Below the pieces are notes generated by a model. The model was not told the DNA's origin, ran no database searches, and worked only from the letters and a program-made list of their open reading frames with translations. From M55B118 sp041694275 (GTDB lineage Bacteria > Bacillota_I > Bacilli_A > Izemoplasmatales > Izemoplasmataceae), in the NCBI GenBank assembly GCA_041694275.1, contig JASMTQ010000031.1:1-26468 (forward strand): 26,468 nucleotides of DNA. The letters run 5' to 3'. The stretch's first letter is position 1; every line of letters starts with the position of its first letter. Shown here in pieces: positions 16,270 through 23,835 of the stretch. A program made the position numbers and the translations under genes.

Positions 16270-17589
16270 ATGGGAAAATATTTTGGCACAGATGGCATAC
16301 GTGGTGTTGCAGGGAAACTGCTCGATACCACACTTGCCCATAACGTAGGCCTTGGCCTTTCCAAGGCATTTGAAGAAAAATCTGTCGTCATTGGCAAGGA
16401 TACCCGTGAATCAGGAGACATGCTCGCCATGGCTCTCGCTTCAGGCGCCATGCGCAGCGGCATGGACGTACTTTATGCAGGCACAGTATCCACACCGATG
16501 ATTGCACACTACGCAAAAAAGAAACACATGATAGGCATTATGATTACCGCCTCGCACAACCCTTATGCCGACAACGGCATCAAGGTCATAGACAAGGGCT
16601 ACAAGATGAGTGAAGAAAGCGAATTGATTATTGAATCGTTCATCGATGAGCCCAAGGCACCCGCAGTGGACCATTTTGGAAGATTCACCGTTACAGGGGA
16701 CGTCCTTGATGAATACAAGGCGCTTTTTGATAGCCTTGAGTTTCCCAAAATGAATCTAAACGTATGCTACGACTCGGCGAACGGATCGACTTACGAGGTC
16801 GCGAATGAAATACTGGTTCCACTCGTGGACAACACCGAACAGATTCACGCCTCACCAGACGGTACGAACATCAACGAATCATGTGGTTCAATGCACATTG
16901 AAGCCATCCAGGAAGCCGTCAGCGAAAAAGGCTGCGACATAGGCTTTTCTTTTGACGGGGACGGAGACCGCGTCCTTGCGGTCGATCATACGGGCAAACT
17001 CTATGATGGCGACATGCTTCTTTATGTGCTTGCGACGCACATGAAAGAAGAAGGCACCCTTTCAAAGGATACCGTGGTGCTCACAAAAATGAGCAACCCG
17101 GGCATCGTCAAGGCGTTTAACGACGCCGGCATCAAGGTCGTCAGAACCGACGTTGGCGACCGAAACGTCTCACTTGAAATGCAGAAACACGGCTATGCAC
17201 TCGGTGGAGAAAACAGTGGTCACATCATCATGCGCGATACCCTGCAAACCGGGGATGGCGTGCTCGTGGCCGCCAAAGTCATGGAAGTCCTCAACAAAAA
17301 AAGACGCTCCATTGACAAGGTGTGTGAAAACGTGGAAATCTATCCTCAAACGATGGAAAACATTCACGACATCGACACCTCGCTTGCCGATACCAAAAAA
17401 ACACAAAAGGCCGTCAAGGATACACTGAAAAGACTTGGCAAGGATAGTCTTGTCCTCATCAGAAAAAGTGGAACCGAACCGGTCATAAGAGTCACCGTTT
17501 CTCATAGGGATAGGGAAACCGTTGATAGAACCATCGATTCACTCAAGGCAATCATACTGGAACAAAAGGAAAGGGATAAAGATGAATAA
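16270..17589 (+). CDS. glmM: Phosphoglucosamine mutase
   Basis: 439 residues. It interconverts glucosamine-6-phosphate and glucosamine-1-phosphate. The N-terminus GKYFGTDGIRG is canonical; the active-site phosphoserine loop TASHNP gives Ser95; the metal loop DGDGD is at 229-233; the sugar-binding loop GGENSGH and the phosphate-binding loop RKSGTEPVIRV are present. I chose ATG 16270, seven to eight bases after AAAGGAG, because the family starts there; ATG 16252, in frame with AAGGG upstream, would add six residues. The last eight bases overlap glmU. Confidence 0.97.
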   Translation: MGKYFGTDGIRGVAGKLLDTTLAHNVGLGLSKAFEEKSVVIGKDTRESGDMLAMALASGAMRSGMDVLYAGTVSTPMIAHYAKKKHMIGIMITASHNPYADNGIKVIDKGYKMSEESELIIESFIDEPKAPAVDHFGRFTVTGDVLDEYKALFDSLEFPKMNLNVCYDSANGSTYEVANEILVPLVDNTEQIHASPDGTNINESCGSMHIEAIQEAVSEKGCDIGFSFDGDGDRVLAVDHTGKLYDGDMLLYVLATHMKEEGTLSKDTVVLTKMSNPGIVKAFNDAGIKVVRTDVGDRNVSLEMQKHGYALGGENSGHIIMRDTLQTGDGVLVAAKVMEVLNKKRRSIDKVCENVEIYPQTMENIHDIDTSLADTKKTQKAVKDTLKRLGKDSLVLIRKSGTEPVIRVTVSHRDRETVDRTIDSLKAIILEQKERDKDE

Positions 17590-18988
17590 ACACGCACTCG
17601 TGCTAGCGGCAGGAAAAGGCACAAGAATGAAGACCAAACTGCCAAAATGCGCATTTCCAATTCTTAAAAAACCAATGATCGAATACATCATAGAAAGTCT
17701 CGAAGCTTCAAGCATCGATGAAACATGCGTGGTCGTAGGCCACCAGCGAAAAGTCATAGAAAACATCCTTGATGGGCGCGTCTCATTCGCCTATCAGGAA
17801 AAACAGTTAGGAACTGGCCATGCCGCCATGGCCGCAGAAGACGTCCTTGGAAAAAAAGAAGGGACCACGCTTATCCTGCTTGGCGACATGCCGCTTATTG
17901 ACGAAACCACCATCGACAACATTCTCTCGACCCATGAAAAACTAAACAACGACCTCACCGTCGTGACCACAAACTACCTGGATCCTTCAGGCTATGGGCG
18001 CATCATCCGTGACAAATACGGAAAAATTGAATCCATTGTCGAGGACAAGGAATGCACTGAAGAACAAAGAAACATCCAGGAAGTCAACACCGGCATTTAC
18101 GCCATTGACAACCAGTATCTGTTTGAGACCCTCAAACACATTCAAAAAAGCGCTTATCGTGATGAATATTATCTTACCGACATCGTGCATCTCATGCGCC
18201 ATGACTACACCGTAGGCACCTATACGATCAGGGACAACGCCATTGTCATGGGGGTCAACGATCTTTATGCCATCAGCATCGCGGAGAAAGTACTCCGTGA
18301 TTCAATCAACCGCAAGTTCATGAAAAGCGGTGTCTCAATGATCAACCCAGAAACCATCACCATCGGCCACAACGTGCGCATAGAAGAAAACGTCACCATC
18401 TATCCAAACACGACCATCACAGGCGAGTCAACCATCGCTGAAGGCGCCCACATCGGTCCGAATACGGAAATCCATAACGGCATTATCCATAAAGATGTCA
18501 GTGTAAAACACAGTCTTATCTATGACAGTGTGGTCCATGAACGTGCCACCATCGGACCGTTCGCACATCTTAGAAACAACGCGCATATCGGCAGAGACAA
18601 CCGCATCGGAAACTTCGTCGAAGTCAAGAAATCCACGACCGGTGCCAACACGAAAGCATCCCACCTCGCCTACATCGGCGATACGACAACAGGCGCAAAC
18701 GTCAACTTCGGCTGCGGCAGCATCACCGTCAACTACGACGGCAAGGAAAAACACCAGACCGATATCGGAGACGATGTCTTCATCGGCTGTAACACGAACC
18801 TGGTCGCCCCAATCAGCGTTGGCGACAACGTCTTCATCGCAGCGGGCTCAACCGTGACTGAAAACGTTCCTAGTGGCGCCCTTGCGATTGCACGCAACAA
18901 GCAGATCAACAAGGCGGACTACGCGCGTAACTTGATCAAACCGAAAGGCAAGACCGTTGAAGACGCAAAAGAAGACAAAACAGAATGA
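17582..18988 (+). CDS. glmU: Bifunctional GlmU (acetyltransferase / uridylyltransferase)
   Basis: 468 residues. It acetylates glucosamine-1-phosphate with acetyl-CoA and couples it to UTP, giving UDP-GlcNAc. The N-terminal nucleotidyltransferase domain (about 1-230) has LAAGKGTRM (8-16), followed by a Lys-containing loop KTKLPK, and GTGHAAM. The C-terminal left-handed beta-helix (about 250-450) is built of hexapeptide repeats (IGHNVRIEENVTI, IGPFAHLRNNAHI, NFGCGSITVNYDG, GDNVFIAAGSTV). The start ATG 17582 overlaps the glmM end by eight bases, with AAAGGGA upstream. It completes the glmSMU set, placing all steps to UDP-GlcNAc in one cluster. Confidence 0.98.
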   Translation: MNKHALVLAAGKGTRMKTKLPKCAFPILKKPMIEYIIESLEASSIDETCVVVGHQRKVIENILDGRVSFAYQEKQLGTGHAAMAAEDVLGKKEGTTLILLGDMPLIDETTIDNILSTHEKLNNDLTVVTTNYLDPSGYGRIIRDKYGKIESIVEDKECTEEQRNIQEVNTGIYAIDNQYLFETLKHIQKSAYRDEYYLTDIVHLMRHDYTVGTYTIRDNAIVMGVNDLYAISIAEKVLRDSINRKFMKSGVSMINPETITIGHNVRIEENVTIYPNTTITGESTIAEGAHIGPNTEIHNGIIHKDVSVKHSLIYDSVVHERATIGPFAHLRNNAHIGRDNRIGNFVEVKKSTTGANTKASHLAYIGDTTTGANVNFGCGSITVNYDGKEKHQTDIGDDVFIGCNTNLVAPISVGDNVFIAAGSTVTENVPSGALAIARNKQINKADYARNLIKPKGKTVEDAKEDKTE

Positions 18989-18993
18989 TTTTG

Positions 18994-19021
18994 TTGACAA
19001 ACAGTCTTTTTATGCTACAAT
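18994..19021 (+). promoter_or_regulatory. infC operon promoter
   Basis: Consensus TTGACA (18994-18999), 16-base spacer, TACAAT (19016-19021) with TG upstream of the -10. Confidence 0.88.
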
Positions 19022-19027
19022 AGGTAC

Positions 19028-19151
19028 AGTAAAAATTAAATAATTGGTGGAAAGAAGCGTACCCACGCTCACCTGATTGATGAATCAATAGGTCAACGCT
19101 ACGATTAAAATCGTTGTTTTGTGTGGGTGCTATATGCACGCACACTTTTTT
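19028..19151 (+). promoter_or_regulatory. L20-type autoregulatory leader with attenuator
   Basis: The leader before infC holds several helices: ACCTGATTGA/TCAATAGGT (19071-19080 with 19085-19093), ACGAT/ATCGT (19101-19105 with 19110-19114), and a strong terminator GTGTGGGTGC/GCACGCACAC (19121-19130 with 19136-19145, one G-G mismatch) followed by TTTTTT. ACCCAC (19061-19066) can pair with GTGGGT inside the terminator left arm, a natural antiterminator. In Bacillus-type bacteria ribosomal protein L20 binds such leaders of the infC-rpmI-rplT operon and causes premature termination. Position and architecture fit; the L20 site itself was not verified. Confidence 0.75.
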
Positions 19152-19182
19152 GTTTCCCCCAAAACCCAGGAGGTGAACACAC

Positions 19183-19737
19183 ATTAAAAGAAGAAACCCC
19201 AAACGTGGTGCCCCTCGCAAGAAAAAAGGCGACGGCAATGTCAATGAAGACATCCGTGCCCGCGAGATGATGGTCATCAGTGAAGACGGAACCCAGCTAG
19301 GCGTCAAATCCAAAGGCGAAGCCTTGGATCTCGCAGAAGAACGTGGTCTCGACCTCGTCCTTGTCGCACCAAACGCGAAACCGCCGGTGGCAAAATTCAT
19401 GGATTACAACAAGTATCGCTACGAACAGCAGAAAAAGGCTAAAGAAGCGAAGAAAAAACAGAATATCATGAATCTTAAAGAACTGCGTCTATCACCAAAA
19501 ATCGAAGAACACGATTTTGAGACCAAACTCAAAAAGGGCCGCAAGTTTATTGAAGATGGCGACAAGCTGAAAGTCTCTATCCGTTTCCGCGGACGTGAGA
19601 TGGCCCATACCGATCAAGGCCGCAGCGTCATGATGGATTTCGCAGACCGTATGAAAGACATCGCTGACTTCGAGTCCCGTCCCAAACAGGACGGCAGGAC
19701 GATGATTATGACACTCGTCCCTAAAAAAGACAAATAA
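19183..19737 (+). CDS. infC: Translation initiation factor IF-3 (ATT start)
   Basis: 184 residues. IF-3 binds the 30S subunit and enforces start-codon and initiator-tRNA selection. The conserved start of the folded part, VNEDIRAREMMVI, lies about 20 residues in, and the C-terminal domain KKKQNIMNLKELRLSPKIEEHDFETK is typical. There is no ATG, GTG or TTG at the correct place: the frame begins at ATT 19183, seven bases after an almost perfect AGGAGGTG (19168-19175). A rare ATT/ATH start is a known self-regulating feature of infC, since IF-3 discriminates against it. Starting at the internal ATG 19267 would delete the conserved N-terminus. It is the first gene of infC-rpmI-rplT. Confidence 0.93.
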   Translation: MKRRNPKRGAPRKKKGDGNVNEDIRAREMMVISEDGTQLGVKSKGEALDLAEERGLDLVLVAPNAKPPVAKFMDYNKYRYEQQKKAKEAKKKQNIMNLKELRLSPKIEEHDFETKLKKGRKFIEDGDKLKVSIRFRGREMAHTDQGRSVMMDFADRMKDIADFESRPKQDGRTMIMTLVPKKDK

Positions 19738-19749
19738 AGGAGGCCAATC

Positions 19750-19950
19750 ATGCCAAAAATGAAAACCCATTCCGCGAGTAAAAAACGCGTAAAACGTACA
19801 GGAACAGGAAAATTCAAAATTCCGCATGCCAACCGTTCTCACTTAAAAGGTAACAAAAGCAAAGCGGCTATCAGACGCAACCGTAATTCAAACTTCATCG
19901 ATAGCAGCGATATGAAACGCCTGAAAAAACAATTAGCCCCAATCAAATAA
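19750..19950 (+). CDS. rpmI: 50S ribosomal protein L35
   Basis: 66 residues, very basic. The sequence MPKMKTHSASKKRVKRTGTG and the C-terminal LKKQLAPIK are characteristic of L35, and the length is the family norm. GGAGG lies eight bases before the ATG, twelve bases after infC. It sits in the standard infC-rpmI-rplT order and is presumably controlled by the upstream L20-type leader. Confidence 0.98.
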   Translation: MPKMKTHSASKKRVKRTGTGKFKIPHANRSHLKGNKSKAAIRRNRNSNFIDSSDMKRLKKQLAPIK

Positions 19951-19974
19951 TCTACGTTCAAGGAGGAACAGACA

Positions 19975-20514
19975 ATGCCAAGAGTTAAAGGTGGAACCGT
20001 AGCGCGCAAACGTCGCAAAAAGACGTTAAAGCTCGCCAAAGGCTATTTCGGTTCTAAACATTTATTATTCAAAACAGCCAAACAAGCAGTCATGCATTCG
20101 TATGAATTCGCTTATAGAGATAGAAAAAAACGTAAAGGTGATTTCCGCAAACTTTGGATTTCACGCATCAACGCCGCAGCCCGTCAAAACGGAATGTCTT
20201 ATTCAAGACTCATCAACGGTCTTAAAACCGCTGGTGTCGAGATCAACCGCAAAATGCTTGCGGACATCGCCGTAAACGACAGCGAAGGCTTCAAAGGTCT
20301 GTGCGAAACCGCACAAGAAGGCCTCTCGGGAAAAGCGAAACCTGCTGCGCCAAAAAAAGAAGCCAAGAAAGACACCGCTTCAAACAGCTTCACCCGTGAA
20401 GCCCTTGAAGAAAAAACCGTCGACGAACTCAAAGAACTTTGCAAGGAACAGGACATCTCAGGCTATTCAAAACTCAAAAAAGACGAAATCATCGACGAAC
20501 TTCTCAAAAACTAA
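19975..20514 (+). CDS. rplT: 50S ribosomal protein L20 with C-terminal Rho_N-like extension
   Basis: 179 residues, against about 118 for most L20 proteins. Residues 1-118 are a normal L20 (MPRVKGGTVARKRRKK, KGYFGSKHLLFKTAKQAVMH, RDRKKRKGDFRKLWI). After an Ala/Lys/Pro-rich linker (about 119-137) comes a short helical module at about 143-178, TVDELKELCKEQDISGYSKL followed by KKDEIIDELL, which looks like the Rho N-terminal / SAP-like nucleic-acid-binding fold. L20 both assembles the 50S subunit and, in Bacillus-type bacteria, represses its own operon through the leader RNA. The extension may add RNA affinity; that is inference. AGGAGG precedes the ATG. Confidence 0.97.
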   Translation: MPRVKGGTVARKRRKKTLKLAKGYFGSKHLLFKTAKQAVMHSYEFAYRDRKKRKGDFRKLWISRINAAARQNGMSYSRLINGLKTAGVEINRKMLADIAVNDSEGFKGLCETAQEGLSGKAKPAAPKKEAKKDTASNSFTREALEEKTVDELKELCKEQDISGYSKLKKDEIIDELLKN

Positions 20515-20520
20515 CATACC

Positions 20521-20545
20521 GCCACGGCAAGGTCCGTGGCTTTTT
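20521..20545 (+). terminator. Terminator of the infC-rpmI-rplT operon
   Basis: Perfect stem GCCACGG (20521-20527) / CCGTGGC (20534-20540), 6-base loop, then TTTTT. Confidence 0.95.
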
Positions 20546-20582
20546 GTTTTCCCGAAAACGCCGCTTCCAAGGAGCCACTTCA

Positions 20583-20611
20583 TTGACTAAAAAGGTAAAG
20601 TGAACTATAAT
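20583..20611 (+). promoter_or_regulatory. Strong promoter of the structured RNA
   Basis: TTGACT (20583-20588), a 17-base spacer, and perfect TATAAT (20606-20611). The predicted start is at about 20618, directly at the base of the long closing helix. Confidence 0.88.
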
Positions 20612-20618
20612 GAGATTA

Positions 20619-20802
20619 ACAAAGCCCAGTGAATGAGAAACCGCTCAGGTGCGACCCCAACTTATAATATAAGGGACCGAGGTCCGACCGGTGTACGAAT
20701 GCCCGTTGCAATGCGGGAATCCTGAAGGTCAGGACAAGAGGTCACCCCCATGGTAGAATTCCGGTTCTGCAGACGAGCGGTTTCTCATTCACTGGGCTTT
20801 TT
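20619..20802 (+). ncRNA. Structured non-coding RNA, about 184 nt, family not identified
   Basis: The RNA is closed by a perfect 26-bp helix: 20621-20646 is the exact reverse complement of 20775-20800, and the 3' arm runs into TTTTT (20798-20802), so the closing helix can double as a terminator. Inside are GGT/ACC plus GACC/GGTC (20648-20656 with 20740-20746), a CTTAT/ATAAG hairpin (20661-20673), CCCG/CGGG (20702-20705 with 20714-20717), TCCTGA/TCAGGA with a 3-base loop (20720-20734), and GACCGG/CCGGTT (20686-20691 with 20761-20766). The last would cross the first, giving a pseudoknot. No protein frame is plausible. It does not show tmRNA, RNase P or SRP hallmarks. Length and the closing helix suggest testing 6S and raiA RNA models. 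It has its own strong promoter. Confidence 0.8.
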
Positions 20803-20837
20803 CTATGCCTTGAATTTCGATTTAAAACCTATAATGC

Positions 20838-20866
20838 TTGTTATTTTGGACATTGCAATTTATAAT
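20838..20866 (+). promoter_or_regulatory. Promoter of the first HdeD-like gene
   Basis: TTGTTA (20838-20843), 17-base spacer, TATAAT (20861-20866), followed by AGGATG and the ATG. Confidence 0.75.
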
Positions 20867-20902
20867 GAATATAGAATAAACCAAAGAGAAGGATGATGTA
20901 TA

Positions 20903-21562
20903 ATGAGTAAACTATCAACCACCGTGCATGTGTACAGCTGGGTTATCAAGGCCGTGGGTGCGGCACTTCTATTGGCACTTGCCTTGACGCTTTATTTTAT
21001 CGATGTTGCCGTATTGATTGAAGCGTTTGTCGGCGTCATCATCATCATTTACGCATTGATCAGACTCGTTCCCTATGTAAAAAGCCAGAAAAGCGATCTG
21101 ATAAAGACCATCAACATCATAGAAATCACCCTCAATATACTGATTGGCGCACTGTTCCTTACAGTCGCCCTCACCAGTGAAGAGGGACTCGGTCAGATAT
21201 TCGGCTACCTCGTAGGAGGCGTGCTTCTCGCCCGCGGCATGGTGCATTTTTACGGACTTTCAAGTGGAAATGAAGAAGGCGACCATGTCACCTATTTCTT
21301 CCATATAGCCGCCATCGCCCTTGGTACCCTCATTCTCTATCGTGGCTTCAACAGTGAAGATCTCGTCATACTCTTCATCGTGCTTGCGCTCATGGGCACG
21401 GCGTATCTCGGGTATGATTCGTTCAATGGATACAATATGTACCGCAAAAGAAAAACCATGTCCAAATCAGACGAAGCATCCAAAGAAGATCAGGACAGAC
21501 CTTCCAAAGGCTATGACATGCCAAGTGACGAAGACAGAGAAAGAGACCACATCGTTAGTTAG
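20903..21562 (+). CDS. HdeD/DUF308-like membrane protein
   Basis: 219 residues with about six predicted membrane helices in short pairs (starting near residues 13, 33, 70, 95, 127 and 150) and a 45-residue, highly charged cytoplasmic-looking tail (RKRKTMSKSDEASKEDQDRP and onward). The helix pattern and small-residue content resemble the HdeD/DUF308 family, in which E. coli HdeD is linked to acid resistance; the match is by style only. A second protein of the same build lies at 22157-22744 behind a MarR-type regulator. It has its own promoter and a strong terminator, so it is monocistronic. Confidence 0.82.
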   Translation: MSKLSTTVHVYSWVIKAVGAALLLALALTLYFIDVAVLIEAFVGVIIIIYALIRLVPYVKSQKSDLIKTINIIEITLNILIGALFLTVALTSEEGLGQIFGYLVGGVLLARGMVHFYGLSSGNEEGDHVTYFFHIAAIALGTLILYRGFNSEDLVILFIVLALMGTAYLGYDSFNGYNMYRKRKTMSKSDEASKEDQDRPSKGYDMPSDEDRERDHIVS

Positions 21563-21579
21563 GCGAACCATTCACTTAT

Positions 21580-21632
21580 CCCTTGAAAAATGCCTTGAAT
21601 ACCTAAAAAAAGGCTATTTTTCAAGGGTTTTT
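21580..21632 (+). terminator. Terminator after the first HdeD-like gene
   Basis: CCCTTGAAAAATGCCTT (21580-21596) pairs with 21610-21627 with a single bulged T, followed by TTTTT. Confidence 0.95.
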
Positions 21633-21635
21633 CTT

Positions 21636-21663
21636 TTGACAAATTTTCAAAACAAAGTATAAT
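21636..21663 (+). promoter_or_regulatory. Promoter of the MarR/HdeD-like operon
   Basis: Consensus TTGACA (21636-21641), 16-base spacer, TATAAT (21658-21663). Confidence 0.88.
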
Positions 21664-21690
21664 GATTTGTGTACTACCTATAATGATTTG
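21658..21690 (+). repeat. 12-bp direct repeat at the MarR promoter
   Basis: TATAATGATTTG occurs at 21658-21669 and again at 21679-21690, start to start 21 bases, i.e. two helical turns. The first copy includes the -10 and the second abuts the ribosome site. It could be an operator or a duplicated -10. Confidence 0.75.
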
Positions 21691-21701
21691 GGAGGAATAC
21701 C

Positions 21702-22160
21702 ATGAATGATAAAATATGTGAGACCATCAACAAGAGTGCCTTGCTTCACAAAAGACTCATGAACAAGATTCTTGAACGCTTCAGTCTGACCTACGCTCAG
21801 TACCAGGTACTGAAGACCATCAAGACGCACTCTTCACTCACCGCCAAGGAAATTCTTGTCTACATGGATACCGACAAGGCCACGCTTTCTGGGGTATTGT
21901 CGCGACTTGAAAGACAAAATCTCATCATCAGAACCAAGGACCCCGAAGACAAAAGGCTCATGCATATCCAGCTCACTGAGAGAAGCAACATGCTTTGCGA
22001 CCAGGTGTCCCAGGTCGAGGATACATGTGCGGGCGCACTTACTGAAAACATCAAGGGAAGAGAACTCAAAAACTTCTTCAGTGTGTTCGATCGCATTATT
22101 GAAAACCAGCAAAAGAAACTCAATGAAGAAACCAAACGCACCGAGGAGGCCAAACAATGA
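21702..22160 (+). CDS. MarR-family transcriptional regulator
   Basis: 152 residues. The winged helix-turn-helix is clear: LTYAQYQVLKTIKTHSSLT, then AKEILVYMDTDKATLSGVLSRLERQNLI (recognition helix region about 47-75) and the wing RTKDPEDKRLMHIQLTERS. The N- and C-terminal helices (about 1-25 and 90-145) form the usual dimer interface. Three Cys are present (C6, and two in the C-terminal half), so redox sensing is conceivable but not shown. GGGAGG precedes ATG 21702. The stop overlaps the next start (ATGA), so it is co-translated with an HdeD-like membrane protein, its probable target along with itself. Confidence 0.93.
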   Translation: MNDKICETINKSALLHKRLMNKILERFSLTYAQYQVLKTIKTHSSLTAKEILVYMDTDKATLSGVLSRLERQNLIIRTKDPEDKRLMHIQLTERSNMLCDQVSQVEDTCAGALTENIKGRELKNFFSVFDRIIENQQKKLNEETKRTEEAKQ

Positions 22161-22744
22161 AGAATTTCATCACGAAAAACCCCATCTTGAACCTTGTATC
22201 AGGCATCATTCTCCTAGCCCTGGCGGTAACGGCCATGTTTTTTACCACCTGGCTTGAAGACGCCATTGTCTATATCATCGCGGGACTCATCATCCTCGTG
22301 TCCATCTACAGATTCTATCTGGATTTCAAAAGGACCACGGACAAAAACGCAACCATCATCCTAATCATCGAACTGCTTATCGCACTTGGGATAGGTGTCT
22401 ATCTCATGGTGGAAGCCACCAACGCATCCCGCATGGTGGGATTCGTCCTCTATTTAAGAGGCTTCACCTACCTGCTTACACTGCAGTTGCTTAAAATCAG
22501 TGGCTCATTCAAGAAATTTCTTGTCATCATCGCACTCATGACACTGGGCGCCTACATGCTATTTTCCGGCATTCAAGGCGAAACATACCTTGAATATGGC
22601 GTATTCGGTGTAGTGAGTCTTTATGCCTTGCTCCTTGTATTCGCAGGCATCAACGGGCTCAAGGGCGGAAAAACCGCTGCAAAACCGAAAAAAGCACAAC
22701 CAAAAAAGGAAACAGCTGAAAAAGAAGCACCCAAAACCAAATAA
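22157..22744 (+). CDS. HdeD/DUF308-like membrane protein
   Basis: 195 residues with about six predicted helices (starting near residues 10, 34, 64, 90, 120 and 145) and a Lys/Pro/Ala/Glu-rich tail (KAQPKKETAEKEAPKTK) at the C-terminus. It has the same overall build as the protein at 20903-21562, so the two are probably distant paralogues. The start ATG overlaps the MarR stop, with GGAGG inside the MarR gene; repression by MarR with a shared promoter is likely. The function is unknown; stress or acid protection is only a suggestion from the HdeD name. Confidence 0.82.
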   Translation: MKNFITKNPILNLVSGIILLALAVTAMFFTTWLEDAIVYIIAGLIILVSIYRFYLDFKRTTDKNATIILIIELLIALGIGVYLMVEATNASRMVGFVLYLRGFTYLLTLQLLKISGSFKKFLVIIALMTLGAYMLFSGIQGETYLEYGVFGVVSLYALLLVFAGINGLKGGKTAAKPKKAQPKKETAEKEAPKTK

Positions 22745-22770
22745 ATTCACTCAATCAGGAGGCGAACCGA

Positions 22771-23835
22771 ATGAAAAAAATTCTCAAGGATCTATCAATG
22801 CTAAGAGGCATCCCCGGACAGGAAAAAGAAGTCCGTGACTACATGAAAGAAGCCATGGCACCTTACGCTGAAAGTGTCGAAACCGATAATCTCGGAAGCG
22901 TCATCGCCAAAAAGACCGGTAAAAAGGACGGACCGCGCATCATGGTCGCAGGCCACATGGACGAAGTCGGCTTCATGGTGAAAAAAATCACCGATGAAGG
23001 CTACGTCAAATTCATCCCTGCCGGAGGCTGGTGGAGCCAGGTCATGCTTGCCCAGCAAATGGAAATCACCACCTCCAAAGGAGACCGCATTCGTGGCGTC
23101 ATCGGCGCCAAAGCCCCACACATCCTAACAGAAGAAGAACGCAAAAAACCAATGAAGATGGATGACATGTATCTTGATCTTGGTGTGGATGACAAGGAAG
23201 AAGCCGAAAAACTCGGTATCAGAACCGGTGACATGATCACACCATTCATCGAAAGCGTCGAACTTTCCAACAAGAAATACCTTCTTGGAAAAGCATGGGA
23301 CAACCGCGTCGGCTGCGCCGCTGCGATTGACACCCTGAAAGCATTTGAAAACAAGGACCATCCGAACGTATACTACGGTGTTGGGACGGTTCAAGAAGAA
23401 GTCGGCCTAAGAGGTGCGGGCACGAGTGCCTACCACGTCAACCCCGACATCGGAATCGCCGTTGATACAACCATCGCTTACGATTTTCCAGGAGGCGACA
23501 AGGAAACAAAACTTGGTGAAGGGGTCGCCATCATGATCGCAGACAGCTCCATGGTCGGTCACAAGGGCATGCGTGATTTCGTCATCAACGCGTGTGAAGA
23601 AAACGACATCCCCTACCAGCTTACTTCCCTCAAACGCGGTGGCACCGATGGTGGAAAAATCCATCTAAGCCGTTCAGGCGTTCCAACAGTAGCCCTGGCA
23701 CTGCCAGTCAGATACCTCCATTCTCACACATCCATCGTTCATGAAGGCGATTATGAAAGTCTTCTCAAACTTCTTGAAGTGCTCGTAAGCACACTCGATG
23801 AAAAAGCCGTCCAAAAAATCACCTACGGTGCCTAA
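22771..23835 (+). CDS. M42-family metallo-aminopeptidase
   Basis: 354 residues, a cytosolic di-metal aminopeptidase of the PepA/FrvX/Ysdc type. Metal and catalytic residues are recognisable: AGHMDEVG (His and the catalytic-acid-region Asp), KAWDNRVG (bridging Asp), VQEEVGLRGA (Glu base and ligand), AVDTTIA (Asp ligand), and YLHSHTSIVH (His ligand). Known relatives trim peptides, some preferring N-terminal Glu/Asp; the specificity cannot be read here. AGGAGG lies eight bases before ATG. It is followed by rsmD with a one-base overlap (TAATG). Confidence 0.95.
   Translation: MKKILKDLSMLRGIPGQEKEVRDYMKEAMAPYAESVETDNLGSVIAKKTGKKDGPRIMVAGHMDEVGFMVKKITDEGYVKFIPAGGWWSQVMLAQQMEITTSKGDRIRGVIGAKAPHILTEEERKKPMKMDDMYLDLGVDDKEEAEKLGIRTGDMITPFIESVELSNKKYLLGKAWDNRVGCAAAIDTLKAFENKDHPNVYYGVGTVQEEVGLRGAGTSAYHVNPDIGIAVDTTIAYDFPGGDKETKLGEGVAIMIADSSMVGHKGMRDFVINACEENDIPYQLTSLKRGGTDGGKIHLSRSGVPTVALALPVRYLHSHTSIVHEGDYESLLKLLEVLVSTLDEKAVQKITYGA

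Noticed and set aside
18936..19400. Minus-strand open frame of 154 codons across the infC leader
   Set aside because: It lies opposite the L20-type leader and infC, with no ribosome site; composition is that of an antisense shadow.
20619..20802. MITE or IS remnant with 26-bp terminal inverted repeats
   Set aside because: There is no target-site duplication at the ends (AAC on the left, TTC on the right), the promoter is precisely placed upstream, and the 3' arm ends in a terminator-like T-run; an RNA gene explains it better.
20860..20874. TTATAATGAATATAG, another 12/14 match to the PerR box
   Set aside because: Most of the match is simply the TATAAT -10 element and it lacks good dyad symmetry; not counted as an operator.
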